Assembly (NCBI GenBank): GCA_016490735.1
Contig: JAEMWC010000564.1
Location: forward strand, 303,501-367,500
Reading direction: 5' to 3'
Source: Pachyseris speciosa
Lineage: Eukaryota > Cnidaria > Anthozoa > Scleractinia > Pachyseridae
DNA: 64,000 nucleotides
Below the pieces are notes generated by a model. The model had not been told where the DNA came from. It did not search any database and was given only the letters and a program-made list of their open reading frames with translations. Positions 10,093 through 52,519 of the stretch are shown here, in pieces. Positions within the stretch are counted from its first letter, which is position 1; each line of letters starts with the position of its first letter. The position numbers and the translations under genes were made by a program.

Positions 10093-11910
10093 AAGGTGGT
10101 TTATGTAGAGTTGTTGAACAGATTGTTTCTTAGATGACAGGTAGTGTCACTTGAATGACATTTGTTTGATGCACAAAAGACAAGTGGAGATGAGATCAAG
10201 GGATTTCACCAAACCTTGATTGGGCAAACTGTCTCCTATAAACTTTTTCCTGGGATTTTTTTAAGTTGTGGTGGGATAGAGCTGCACTTCTTGCACAGAT
10301 GGCCAATAGTTTCTTTGTGTAGCATGAAGCTACAAGTACTGCTGATCCACTAAAGCATTTTCCCATTAGTGCTTTTGCGCACCTGGGTAAAGAAAGATAT
10401 AGTAACATGGCAATTCAGAGACCAATCTATATTTGAAAGGGGTGCTGTCGTGCTGATAATGTATCACCTGGAATAATAGTGAAAATATGTCTGCATAAAT
10501 TAAATGCTGAACAAAATGGCCTATAGGCAGTTATTTATATACCAGAAGAAGTCAAAAACATACATGAGGGACAAGGTAGAATTCCTGGATCACTGTTATT
10601 TATTTCTTTAAATACTTGCACATATAATTTGCAACAGGCTACCCCTCAGAGAACAAAAGTATTTCAAGCTATACTAAAGGTAGGGTGAGAATTTCCAAGC
10701 ATCCATTGGCAACCAGGGAGGGGTGGTAATACTCCAAACTGATTCAAACTGCATTAATTATTTGACAGGTATGTTAACTAAAACAAAGGTGTTTGGGGAG
10801 AAAACTTGAAAAACAGTAGCCCAAAATGTTTGAGATGAAATGTGTTTCTATGTATCAGTGACCAAGGGCACTGAAAAGCAGGTTTCACAACAAGTGTAGT
10901 TTCAACAAAACTGGACCATTATTTTGGGTAGACTGAGCAGTCCCTCTTGCCATTAGTTTATAATTATTTGTTTAGTTTATGATTATTTTTTATGGCTTCT
11001 TACATAAAGAATATACATTGATGACATAGCCCCTGTAAGCTCCAGTCAAATGGACAACCTAATCTTTATCCTTTGGAAGCAGTCAGATCTCACCAAAGAT
11101 CCCATTCAATCACTTTTGAAACAAGCTTGCAGAGACTAGTGAAAAATAAATTCTTAGTGCTGCACCTTTATTGAAGAGGCCTGCCAGTATCGTCATCAAC
11201 TAGAATACATTACACAACAGGAAAAACTTGGGAGACAGTACAGGGTTTGATTCCTGGAATTGGCGTCATTATGTGGGCTGAGTTTGCTGGTTCTCTACTC
11301 TGCTCCAGTTTTCCACTCTCCCCAAAAACGAACATTTTGATTTAATTTGAGATTTCCAATTAGACTGCTGGACACCAGTTAATACCAGCTGATTGTATGG
11401 TCATCTGATTGGTCTTACCAGGACATATAAAGTTTATTATTTATTTAAAAATCTTTGTGAAATTGACCAAGGAGATGAGAATGTGATGATGGCTGAGATA
11501 AAGGGCATTGTATCCTGATAACATACGCAGCCCATGTCGTATGCAACATCAAAGTTACATGTTGCAAGTTTGAGCGTGTACAAATACAGGGACATAAATG
11601 TTTCATACAATTATTAAATACGAGACAGCAAGAATTTGATCCTTATGCATGTATGCAAAATTGTATACTGGCGCAAATTTGGGCACTCAAATTTGCGTAG
11701 AAGTTTCATAATTGAATTATATGAGCTCTGACTCCCAAATTTCAAAAGAGACTAGATTACAACAAGATTATCTAAGGCTATTTTCCGGGAAGTCATTCAT
11801 AAACATTTTTGCCAACTGGTTAATACTACTCAACCATGCCTTAAATTATCACCTTAACTATTCCCTTAAAAACCTTCAACTTAACAACATGAAAAAATTT
11901 AACAAATTTC
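10093..11910. other. Convergent intergenic spacer, no feature seen
   Basis: Lies between the 3' ends of NRF1 (plus) and the AHCYL gene (minus). No reading frame with family resemblance and no repeat structure recognised. Confidence 0.5.
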
Positions 11911-14669
11911 TTTATTTCAATTGATTTTGTAAGCAGCTGTTTCCATTTTCTTAAATTACAACTTGACATTTGAATGTTTCACATTATTTTACTTTGGAAA
12001 GCTGCAAACAATTCCCTGATGCTAAACACACAGTAGTTTTAATTGTAATAATATCATTCCGTATGGTAGTTCCAAACAAAATCTCCCACGAAACCATGCT
12101 GGTAGACTGTAAGCTATACACCTGTAACTTGGCAAAAGAGTAACATATATGACAAGACAGTAACAAATCTATCAAAACCAATGAATATTTTTCACATAAA
12201 ATGCAAAGTGGTATCCTTTTTAATTAACCTTTCATATTTTAATACAAAAGGTTAAGACCAGTCCACACATCTGTCCATCCACACACCCGTTTTTGCCATT
12301 TACGGTGTTTTCAGGCACCAAACACAGAGGTTTTTTAGAATGGTCTCCAGAGTGAAGCTGTTTGAAAACACCACCTTATTGTATTTGTGTGGATGGACAG
12401 AAATGGAGATTTTTGAATACAATGATGTCATAGATGGAGTCCAGTCAGTCTCGTCCGCACTGTGCATGCTCTGCAAGGGAAGCTATTGCATTTCCACTGT
12501 TTTTAGCGTTTACACGTGGACAGGTGAAAACGGCTCGAATACGCTACATGTGGACACATATTTTTTGAAAAATGGAGAAAAAATCTCTGTTTTCAAAAAT
12601 ATCAGATAGGTGTGGTCAGGGCCTAAAAACACTTTGCACAGCATAACATAAACAGTATCACAGCAAAGTACTGCTCAGTAGCTTTCATTTGAATAGCCAC
12701 ACTTCAGGATTTCACAGCCAAGACTCAAAGTTTGTGTTTCCATAGGGCAAGGGTGTTTCAATTATCATTGCCAAAAAAGCCAATGGCAAGACAGTCAATA
12801 AAAATATTGCAGACTGTGGTAAACATAACCCAAAATTCAATAACAAAATAATTTACATTTTGGACAAATTAAAAATAACCAAAAATATGATTCTCTTTTT
12901 TTCATCTTCCATAAATCACCCATGACATTGTTAAAGGAACACTGCAAATAACCTTGATTTGAATTAACCCAAAAAATTATCTTAACCTCACTTAATTTGT
13001 GACAAAATACACTGCATGGATACTTCAAACCAAAGCACTAATCAGTTGGTATCTAAGTGCCAATAAATATCGTTTTGTGTAATGTAAATGCCATGAGGCC
13101 TTCCAAGGGGTCAAAGTGACTAGCGACACGGCTCCAAAAACAGGTGACAATCTTCTCCCAAAACACCATGATTCCTATTTGTTTTCTTTGCAACAGTGAC
13201 CACCCTTTGGAAGGCCTTTGCCATGCTCACTGACACACACAGCACAGAATGATAAATTGTCACACAGAGCTACAATAGTATCTCACATGTACAACAAACA
13301 GTAAGGCTGATGGGAGTCTAAGCTATGACAAAAAGTGCTGAAATTTGGAAATTAAGGCAGAGGAACAAAACGTTTGGAATTTTGACATCTGTACTTCCAG
13401 CATTGCTAAAACACCCAGACACTAAGTTCACATTATTTTCTTGTGGTCTCATTATCATGAATCAGTTTAAAGCCCAGCTACATTCAGTTGCGCTAACAGA
13501 GTTGCATCATGTGACAAACTACTAACCAAACATGCACAGGACACCAGCATTTACCAACAAGATTAAGTGGAAGCTGCTCTTTACAAGTACCAAGACTACA
13601 ATGATGGCGAAACAAAAACAAGCTGTTGGTGTATCTTATGAAACAAGGAATGAAATCAACCAAAGGTAACACAGCCTGGGCCTCCCAGTCATTTTTTAGA
13701 GGAGTCATATTTCACCTCTCCACCACAAATGCCTGTTTGACAGAAATCAACACTCCTTTCCCAACACTTGACTCAAAATGGATGCTCACCAATCACGAAC
13801 AATCCATGGTGACGACCAATGAATTTAGTCCTTATGACGTGAACTGGTGCAGAGGAGGTTAAATATGATGCCCCTAAAATCTCCTGCATGAGAGGTTAAT
13901 ACAGGCTCCATTCCGAGCCATTTTTTCCACTCTGTCTACAGGGAAACAATGGCAACAAATTGAGCGTGCGTGATGCAAAGTGAACGAAGGTTAACACCAA
14001 ATTACTGGACACATTATAATATACCAGTCCAGAGGTTAATTATGTTGATTTTGCAAAAGTCGAGAAACAATTATTTTCCTTAAGTTAAAGGTCTAAAAAC
14101 TAGAAAACTCTACAACACCATGCCTTGTGAAATGACACAGCTAATAACAGTTTTTTTTTTAACTGTTACTACATTATTATCAGTTGAGTATGGACCAAGG
14201 GAAGTTTAGCACCCACATTTTGCCATTGAAACCCTGATGTTGTCAATGGCAATTAGACCTGTTTCCAAAGGCAACCTCAAGTTTTGTTTGACGTCATCAA
14301 ATGAAATGTGCGGGAATTGTTCATGAAACACGCCTGTATATTCAACTTTGATTTTTGTTGCCAGTTGAAAGTTTCACACGAAGGTAAGACCGATGACATC
14401 ACAACTGAAAAGTTGCCAATGGATACTATTTTCGTTTGCCTTGGCAACAACATGGTTTCAACGGCAAAACTTAGGCACCAAACTTCTCTCGGTCCAAACT
14501 CAACTGATATTCGTAGTACATGTTTACTGTGAGAAGTGCAAAGACAATTATTCTTGTAGGGCCAAATTTGTGGCAAAATACTACGCTTTCGTTCATAAAT
14601 AGTGATTTTAAAATGTTCCAGAATTTACAAGCATTATCTGTGGCTTTTACGGATTCCAGTCCCTTGCCA
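11911..14669 (-). other. Candidate AHCYL 3' UTR
   Basis: The minus-strand coding region stops at 14670. Moving downstream, the first AATAAA I find on the minus strand is at 11911-11916 (TTTATT on plus). An ATTAAA occurs near 12220. The 3' UTR could therefore be up to about 2.7 kb and would include the MITE-like repeat at 12248-12625. The true end cannot be fixed from sequence alone. Confidence 0.35.
12248..12625. repeat. MITE-like repeat with GTGTGGAC/GAAAACG words, copy 1
   Basis: Bounded by GACCAGTCCACAC on the left and GTGTGGTCAGGGCCT on the right, and rich in GAAAACGG, GTGGACAG and TCTCCGTTTTCA-like words. A related copy lies at 48232-48602. This style of non-autonomous element is widespread in aquatic animals; class assignment is uncertain. 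Confidence 0.6.
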
Positions 14670-44752
<30,083 letters not shown>

Positions 44753-47119
44753 GTTGAAGCGAATCGCCAAGATCTCAACAAAGGTCGATTCGCTCAAGCC
44801 CTACCGGCGTCATTTATATTTCATAGCTGTTGAAAGTTTCAGTTACTTTTATAATGCATTCTACCGGTTCACCAACCAAGTGGCAGTATTGTCTGGTGAC
44901 GTTGGCCTCGCCATAGCAACCAAGGATGGTATTGGCAAGGACAAAAAGCAGATACAATAATATTGTCACCTCTTATAACAAGGGTCGTCTAATATGGGAA
45001 TTTAAATGGAGAGTCATTTATTTTGAAACATCCATGCACAGTATTGCAACCTGTTGTTTGGTATTGCGGATTGCTTGTTTCGAGCAGTGCTGCAACAAAT
45101 ATCCCAAATGTTTCTTTATCAGAAAATGTTGTCTCAGCCAGATTAGCTGCAGGGTGTCCCGAGATTACGGTCGTATACATATTTTTATTTCGTAACAATC
45201 ACTGTCTTTGTTTCCAAAACCAGAAGAGTAAAACGAGGAGCACTAGAGTTGTAAGATGATGAAAAAGCCCCGTAAATTACTTCGCGCAAGGTTGTTAAAA
45301 TTCCCAGAAAATGCGAAATATCACGGGAAGAGATAAATATTCGCGGCTTTGAAATATCCCGAACTTTGGAACCATTAAGTTCCGCATCTTTAGGCACCGA
45401 TCAACTGCGGAGACAATCTTTAATTGTTGAGTCTACAAGAGACATGGAAAGAGGCATTAATTCATAGTATCTACCGAGCACTGGAGGAAGTTGTCAGTCT
45501 GTAAAGATTACGAAATGTCTGTAGTTTCTTTTGTTAATGATATTTCTGACATGATTATTTCTCCCCCATTTATATGTAACCACAAGAGTTCGATCGTAAG
45601 ATGCCCCTGCAACATTAATTGAGCCTTTTGAGCTAGGGCACTTGCGTCCAACATAGTTTATGAATGTGGTGATATTATGTCTTCGCAAGCTTCGGCGGAA
45701 ACATGAATTAACTTAACGCGATCCTAATTCAGTCCAAATGTTAACTGAAATCTCTACAGATTGGCGAGAAATTTGAGAAAACAAAATAGCTCGATATAGT
45801 CTCAAAGCTGTATTAATTCAAAAGAAAATCTTAAATCAACTTGTGTTGAACTTAAGCAACAAGTTGCGAAATACTTGGAAACAATACCAGCAACAAAATG
45901 AGAAAAACATAAAAAAAAATTGGCTCCAGCAATCTCTTTCCACGAGACGTGTCGTACACTTCGTACACACGTGCCGTACACTTCAAGCAGAAGAAAAATA
46001 AAACGATATTTTAGCAATATTTCAATATATCGAGCATTTGTTCGGGCGACTTCTCACTGGTAGGAAAACCGCGAAACAGCTTCCCACATAAGCAAGGCAT
46101 CGTACCGAGCGCGGGCTGATATTTACCGATAATCTCATATATGAAATAGGCTGATATTACTGATGACGTACGCTGGCGACGAAACGTCTTGATACAACTA
46201 GGGAACGATATCGAAATTCCATTCTGATGACGTACGTTCCTACGCAAGGTACGTACTTGTACTAGACTGGCGATTTGCGGTTAAGTTTCTAAAGTTAAGG
46301 GGGGTCCAAAGTGAGGTATGAAATTGCAGTTGATGGTAAAAAAAAGCATAGCCAGATCATGATTGACCATCGAAAGTTTTCAGTCTATTGAGTGGCATCA
46401 CAGTCTTGCTTCCTTAGACTGATATTCTCGCTAATTCAGATTCCCGTAAGGATAACGATCCTATGAAACAATCACAGAAACATGCATATAGAGGCAGGAA
46501 TAGCATTTTTCACGGAGAACGGACAGCTTGGCGGGGATTTCAATTTCTTTAATTTCTTCCCACGTTTTATCAATATGGACTCGCGAGAATCGCGCCCACA
46601 ATATTTTGCGGAAAAACCTGGCTAAAACTAAACCTATCTGTCAAGATACAGTGGTTCAGGATTAGTATGGCAATTGCACACTCCGAGTAAGGGCTTACAC
46701 CAGCTTACTCGCTGCCCTTTCCCCTCCCGTACCTTGTATGCAAGTTAGGTAATAGGCTTTTGGTGTGCTCACAGTTCCGGAGGGGGGGTGGTGGGGGTCA
46801 GTATGTCAGTTAAAATTCAATCCATTTTGTCGGTTGTCAGTCAGGAAAATTTTCGATTTTCGATCTTTGTCGATTGCGGTAAATCTCACTTTGTGAGTAA
46901 AGATATATGTTAATTATTCATTTCGTTATGCACTGATTCTCACAGTTTAAACTGTATACAAAGTGTACAAGTTGAAATAATTCATTATTTGATTGCACTT
47001 GGACCCGCTTTTGACAGTTAGAAAAACCGGACCCTGGACGCGTTACTCTGAATACAGCAAACTCCGCTGCACATAAAAACGACCAAAAACAATTAAATAC
47101 AACGTTCGGCCAAACTTAC
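44753..47119. other. AHCYL upstream/first-intron region
   Basis: Contains the probable promoter and 5' UTR for exon 1 (ATG at 44752-44750), or intron sequence if transcription starts near 47.2-47.4 kb. No TATA box, gene or repeat element could be assigned. Confidence 0.4.
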
Positions 47120-47195
47120 CCGCGTTGATGGAGTTCAATGCTGCCTTCAAACTTGATGTTGTTTGATCAAATTTGTCCAAGTTGCCACTGTCCAT
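47120..47195 (-). CDS. Candidate distal alternative first exon of AHCYL
   Basis: ATG at 47195-47193 opens MDSGNLDKFDQTTSSLKAAL and five more residues, ending in the strong donor GCGG|GTAAGT at phase 1. Exon 3 of the AHCYL gene (33043) needs exactly phase 1 upstream, whereas exon 2 does not, so a splice to exon 3 gives ...NSINA-A-SYSDSYSSDEDD. This would replace residues 1-54. Vertebrate AHCYL2 also has alternative N-termini. No homologue recognised. A separate 75-codon frame (47431-47204) lies just upstream and could be a uORF. Confidence 0.38.
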
Positions 47196-48231
47196 CTGTG
47201 ACTTTAGCAAAGTTCTCGCATTTCAGTACCCGCAGAGGATTTTGCCAGGCGAAATACCTTCCGGAATGAGAACCCGCCAATTCCGAACTGAAGGGCATAC
47301 TCCTTCAGTCCTAAAAATTCCGTTACATGCGTTTTTAACCCCAAGACTCCTTTAAGTTTTGATATGTCCATTGGAACGCGGCTAAGGTGGCGTTCGATTG
47401 CGACGTCTTCTCCTTTTCGAAAGAAACTCATTTCCTCCTATGATTCGGCCGCATGGAACGTATAGGCAGAACAGTCAGACCAGGCAGTGAAAATACTGCA
47501 GCACTCGATTACAAGCCGCTGTTCGGGAAATGATCCTGCGCCTCTCCTTGAAAAGGAGGAGAAATAGGTTACCTCACACGTTCAAAAAAAAAAAGATTTT
47601 ACGCATTACTTTCGAATACAAACTGATCCCCACTATGTCGGACCATGTCGGTTGTGAGATAATATTTTCCTGTCAGTAATCGGTAATTTTTACCCCGTGT
47701 CGGTAGTTATTTATATTTATCGCCGTTTGTCGCTAAGCGACATAAGTGCCTTCTATACAAAGGTGTTTGTGAATGGTCCAATTAATATCAACGAAAATTA
47801 CATTTTGACTAGTTGTCTTGGAAAATTGGAGTAACCACGCAGTTTACTCAGACAAGTAAGCTTTATTAATAGAAAAAGCCATACATGGTCATGCATTTCC
47901 AAGCTTTCTATAATCTGTATAGGGCAATTATCCGGACATAAATGTGCATGTTACCCCTAATTTCCAATAGGTCTTGTTCATATCTAAATGGTCATAAACC
48001 CCTCAAAAATACCCCTTTATTATGAGGTACCGGCCTTCCTTGACGTCATTTTACACACAAGAACAGGATAGGTATCCTAGGAGAGTCCGCTCTCCAACAA
48101 CACCATTTTAAAATTGAATGCCCTGTCAAGCAGTACTAAATCACCAATGATACTTTAGACAGCTTCATGGCACGAAAATTGCCACCGTACATATGACGAG
48201 TCCAAGGTACAAAGCTGTCCGGCTCACTAAG
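47196..48231. other. No supported feature
   Basis: Possible 5' flank of the distal AHCYL exon to about 47450; beyond that no gene or element recognised. Confidence 0.4.
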
Positions 48232-48602
48232 GCTCCGTCAACACTACGCCAACTTTATTCTTTCGATTAGGCCTAACGTCCACACTAATCCAGATAAATT
48301 GTCCACCGAATGAAAACGAAAACACTCTTCAAAGTGGATAAATATGAAAACAACCGGATAGGCGATGCATGTAGTAAGGACGGCGAAAGCGGAGCTTTCT
48401 GGAGATGCACAAGCCACAATAAGTAACGTGCGCATGCTCTAACACCTATTTAAGTGTTTCTGGGATCGAAGTCGCAGCGTTCGTGTGTGGATGATAAAAA
48501 CGATACGAAAACGATAGTGTCGACGGAAAGCATTTCATCCGTTTTTCGTACCGAAAACGCCGTTTACAAATTTATCAGGATTAGTTTGGACGGTGCCTCA
48601 AT
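48232..48602. repeat. MITE-like repeat with GAAAACG words, copy 2
   Basis: Bounded by AAGGCTCCGTCAACACT and GTTTGGACGGTGCCTC (imperfect inverted ends), with GAAAACGAAAACAC, GATACGAAAACGATAG and GTGCGCATGCTC inside. It matches the 12248-12625 copy in layout (GTGCATGCTCTGCAAGG there). Confidence 0.55.
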
Positions 48603-50604
48603 TGGCAAGAGCACTGCAGTGATGAGCATTAAAATACCCCCCCCCCCCTCCCCCTACTATGTGAAGTGGGTAGTGTAACATCAGGCCCGTACTGTACAAA
48701 TGCTTGTCAGCTTTCCTCATAATCAGGTCAGATGATTGAGTCTTTGAGCAGTGACGTGCATTCGTTGGATTTGTCTTGACTCCTCTTCATGAAACAAAGT
48801 AGGGGACATCAAGAGGTGTACATGTTGTGGTTAAATTTTATAGTTGCCTTAACTTTTTTCTCCTTTCGTTATAATTTATAATTCTATAACAACTTTATTT
48901 GCATATAATGACTGGAAAAAAAAAGAAGTATAAATGCAAATTGGGTGTCAACAGGGAAGAACGTAATCTTCATATGGAAGCTGACCCCCAGAAGAAAAAA
49001 GATATGTATGTGTGTAAATATATATAAATATGTATAAATATATATACCAACTATATAAAAATCCTATGACATAAATGAAATCAATACCAATCTAAAAATG
49101 TATAAATAATTCTAAGATTTACAATATAACCAAATAATTTAATCCAAAATATGGCCAATACAAAACATCCTAGAGAGAATACCCAAAAACGAAGGGAGTA
49201 AAATTTTAACCAAGGATAAATTTGAACCCCAACATATACAGTATAAAAGGGCCAACAGTATCTGGCGCAAGCTGAAGTGTGTCTTTGTCCAGTGTGACGA
49301 AGTGATAAAGAAATAATTGTATCATGCCTTGTATTTATCTTATTATATTTCATGTAATAATAAAAGAACTCGCCCTTAATTTGACGATTGAATCTGAGTG
49401 GAGAAACCAAATACGGGATTTTATATGGGAATTCCCATTGCACCCCCGCGCTCGTTCACGACAATTAAATATCAACCGGGCTATAAACAACCCCAAATGA
49501 CGTCGACCTGTTTAACCGGCTTCCTCTGTCCCCGATATTTTTCTCCTTCACTGTTGACAAGCGCTGCTATCTTCGGAAGAGGTACCTCGTATTGGAAATA
49601 ATATTACAGGGTGGAGGGCGGGGGATAATCTTTTTACAGCTGACACTCACAAGTCTGACAAGTAAACAGTTAAAACCCCAATCATGGCCATAGTAACGCA
49701 ACTGCATTATCCCTGAACTATCAAGCCCTTGGTATTTACCAGGTTATTTTGATGAAACAACGGTAAGGCAGTTTTCATTTGAACACCAAAGAAAGGAATT
49801 AGTTTAGCTAATCGCTACAGACATAAATAGCGCAGCTAACCAATCAGGATGGATAGCCAATACATGCAAAACCGGAATAAGCGCGAGAAAATGCGAGTGA
49901 GCATATTGCGATTAACTGTTCTTGGTTTTGCTTCTGCGACGTCAAGTTGTTGCGAAAAAGATTGCTAATCAACAGCATAGCGTAATAAAGCAAGCCCCAT
50001 ACAAGCAAACACGAGCTACTCTACACACTCAACTTAAAACTGAACGCTCTATACAATTGTTCTTATGGATGCGTCATCTCTAGATCCTTTATTAATATCA
50101 ATACTGTGAGAGATGACAATATGGATTCTATTTTAAATCTGACATTCAAACAGAGGAAATTTTGTTTCCTTCTTATTTCAATATATCATGTCTATGACTT
50201 TACTTCCGTAAGTTTGCTTAGTTGAAGAAGTTCAGCCGGGATTCTTTATTGTTCTTCTCTAACGTCTTGTGTGCATCTCCTGGTAAGGTACCGCTGGAAC
50301 CGCGGTACCACTAATTTTCCAGCAACATCATCTTAATATTACTTTTACTCTAGACCCAAAGTATTTTCCGGTGTACGCACTGAAAGATGATGTACGTACT
50401 GAAAGAACACGTTATGTCCATACGAGGCACTTGGAATGGGAATGTGGGATCAAGTTTCTTAGGAGTGAGAACGGGGGAGGCGATGGCCTTTGTGGTTCTA
50501 TCATCCTGGAGCCCGTGATAGGATGGAACGAAAAGATGAATTTTTCTCCGAGTAAACCGTATTCTGTACTGTCCCCACCAACTATCCCTCTAGTGTACTT
50601 TCCA
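48603..50604. other. No supported feature
   Basis: AT-rich intergenic sequence with a short C run (48640-48655), a TATATAAATA-rich patch (49015-49050) and the short palindrome GGTACCGC...GCGGTACC (50287-50310). No gene recognised. Confidence 0.4.
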
Positions 50605-50815
50605 CGTAAAACCCTGGCCCAGCTGGATATGTTTGGTGACCAAGCATCATCAAACAATGTTTGGTGTCCAAACATGTTGATGTTTTAAGCCCTGGCCAAA
50701 AGGTTAGGAAACACGATCAAACAAGACCAGGCAATGTGACCAAAAGGTAAAATGTTTGGTCACCAAACAAGATTTGATGACGTTTGGTCACCCAACATTT
50801 TTTTGGCAGGGGCTC
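50605..50815. repeat. Palindromic repeat built on TGTTTGGTCACCAAACA
   Basis: Contains four variants of GTTTGGTGACCAA/GTTTGGTCACCAAAC in both orientations between CCCTGGCCCAGCTGG and TTTGGCAGGGGC, which form weak inverted ends. Probably a MITE. Confidence 0.5.
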
Positions 50816-51056
50816 ATTCCAGTCGCTATGAACATTTTCCTTAGGGACTAGCTGAGTATACGTCTCAAGGTGTATTTTTGTCGAATAAGCTTGTGACCGA
50901 AAAGAAAAAGCTACCTCTTTTCATTACAACGCATACAATTTACCGTCTCAGCTCACGCTCATTGCGAACATGCCACCTATCGACATTCAGATCCCAGTAC
51001 TGTGCAAGGACGTTTGTCATCTTAACCTGCAGTTTAATGGCCTAGTTCAAATAAAT

Positions 51057-51128
51057 CTCCCGTAGCTCAGTGGTAGTGCGTTTGACAGAAGCGAAAAAAA
51101 TTGCATCTCTCGTGTTCAAGGTTAAGGT
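51057..51128 (+). repeat. Degenerate tRNA-like sequence (not a functional tRNA)
   Basis: CCCGTAGCTCAGTGGTAGTG matches a tRNA D-arm/A-box, and about 45 nt on, CGTGTTCAAGG is a damaged B-box. The anticodon arm does not pair and an A run replaces it. Best read as a decayed tRNA-derived SINE head. Confidence 0.5.
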
Positions 51129-51966
51129 AAAGAGGAGAATGTAGTGGAGGCAAATGTATAACCATGTTATAAGCTTGTGCATTGGAAAAAGTGTCTCAAG
51201 AACTTTTGACTACGATTGTAGCCTGAGAGAAAGTTGCTTCGTGTGACAAAAAACCGATGTATCTTTAGTGGCAAGAATGAATTAGACCTGGTCCGTAAAT
51301 ATGATTACAGTGTATGGTTAGGAGTGTTTTCCCGTATCCTATGTTTTCATCTTTTTCAATCTGAAAAAACAAAACAAAACAAAACAAAAAACAGCCAAAC
51401 AAGCAAAAAATATCTCCATTTTCAAATCGAAATGAATTGGAAAACAGCTCCTAGTGAAGGTGCCTTAGCATCATCAGAAATCGCCAGAATCTAGTCTCAG
51501 CAAACTCTGCCTAGAATTTGGGTTTTTTTTTATTTGTTTGCAAATCTCTTGAGGATAATTTCACTACAGACACCATTGCACGTACGGATGTTTCAAACGC
51601 ACGTCCACGTGCAAGCAACGATAACCCAGTGGTTACCAAATTAATGAATTGCAAATGATATTCACCAAATTCTTCATTTCCACCACCTTTTCGACGAAGA
51701 ACGAACATGGAGAACGAATCTAAACTTGAAGCCGGTTATCCTGGAGCCCTAAAACCTTCACCTAAACCGTTGTTCGCGATGACACACTGTGTCTTAAAAC
51801 CGTTTATATCATACGAGATCGTATACGCGACACGAACGCTCAAACATGATAGAGATCCAAACACGTGGACCAACTGGAGATAAAATTATGTCGTTGTTGA
51901 AAACTTCTACTTGAGAGGTAAGCCGAAGTTGTGATTGTGATTGCTCTCCAAACTGACTGTTCCTAA

Positions 51967-52297
51967 TGCACATGTCATCGGCTTCCCCGTGGGCTCGACC
52001 CCCGGGACTACCAGGGAGATATGTGAGGGAATAAAAGGAGATGGATGGGATTCTTTTCCCAAGGGTAGGGGAAAATCTTGACATTGTTTTACGATCAAAG
52101 ATTAGGGGGTGGGGGAATTCACAAGTTCGCAAAGGATGTCACGGGGATTTTCCACTGAGAGACACCTCACCCCGGGGAATTTGTCTTGAGAGATTCCCCG
52201 ACCCCCCGGGAAAATTCCTCAAGTTTGCTTGACTGATTTTACAATCTCCCTGGTTAGCCTGGGGATCGACCCCACGGGGAAGCCGATGACATGTGCA
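51967..52297. mobile_element. PIF/Harbinger-like MITE with TAA target duplication
   Basis: Inverted ends start TGCACATGTCATCGGCTTCC and stay alignable for about 55 bp on each side (to CCAGGGAGAT). TAA sits directly outside both ends (51964-51966 and 52298-52300). A 3-bp TAA duplication is characteristic of PIF/Harbinger elements. The 331-bp interior is non-coding and rich in GGGGAATTT/CCCCGGG words. Confidence 0.8.
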
Positions 52298-52519
52298 TAA
52301 AGCGCTCAGTTGAAACTATATGTTTTAATCTTCATGAGTCGATGAGGACTTTTAGCACCTTTGAAAACTAACCCATTGACTTTTAAAGCCGGTGGTGTCT
52401 TAACTTGTTGCTTTAGTGCATAAAATATTCCGGATGAACCAGTAAAACCCAGTGTCTGATGCAAGAATACCGTGCATCAGTATTCGAGTTGTCGTTGTCG
52501 TGCGAATCGATAGCAATAT

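Noticed and set aside
47204..47431. 75-codon minus-strand frame starting MSFFRKGED
   Set aside because: No recognisable homology and not in frame with the downstream exon; at most a uORF.
50371..50688. 105-codon plus-strand frame
   Set aside because: No family resemblance and its 3' part is inside the TGTTTGGTCACCAAACA repeat.
51057..51128. tRNA gene on the plus strand
   Set aside because: B-box damaged and anticodon arm replaced by an A-run.
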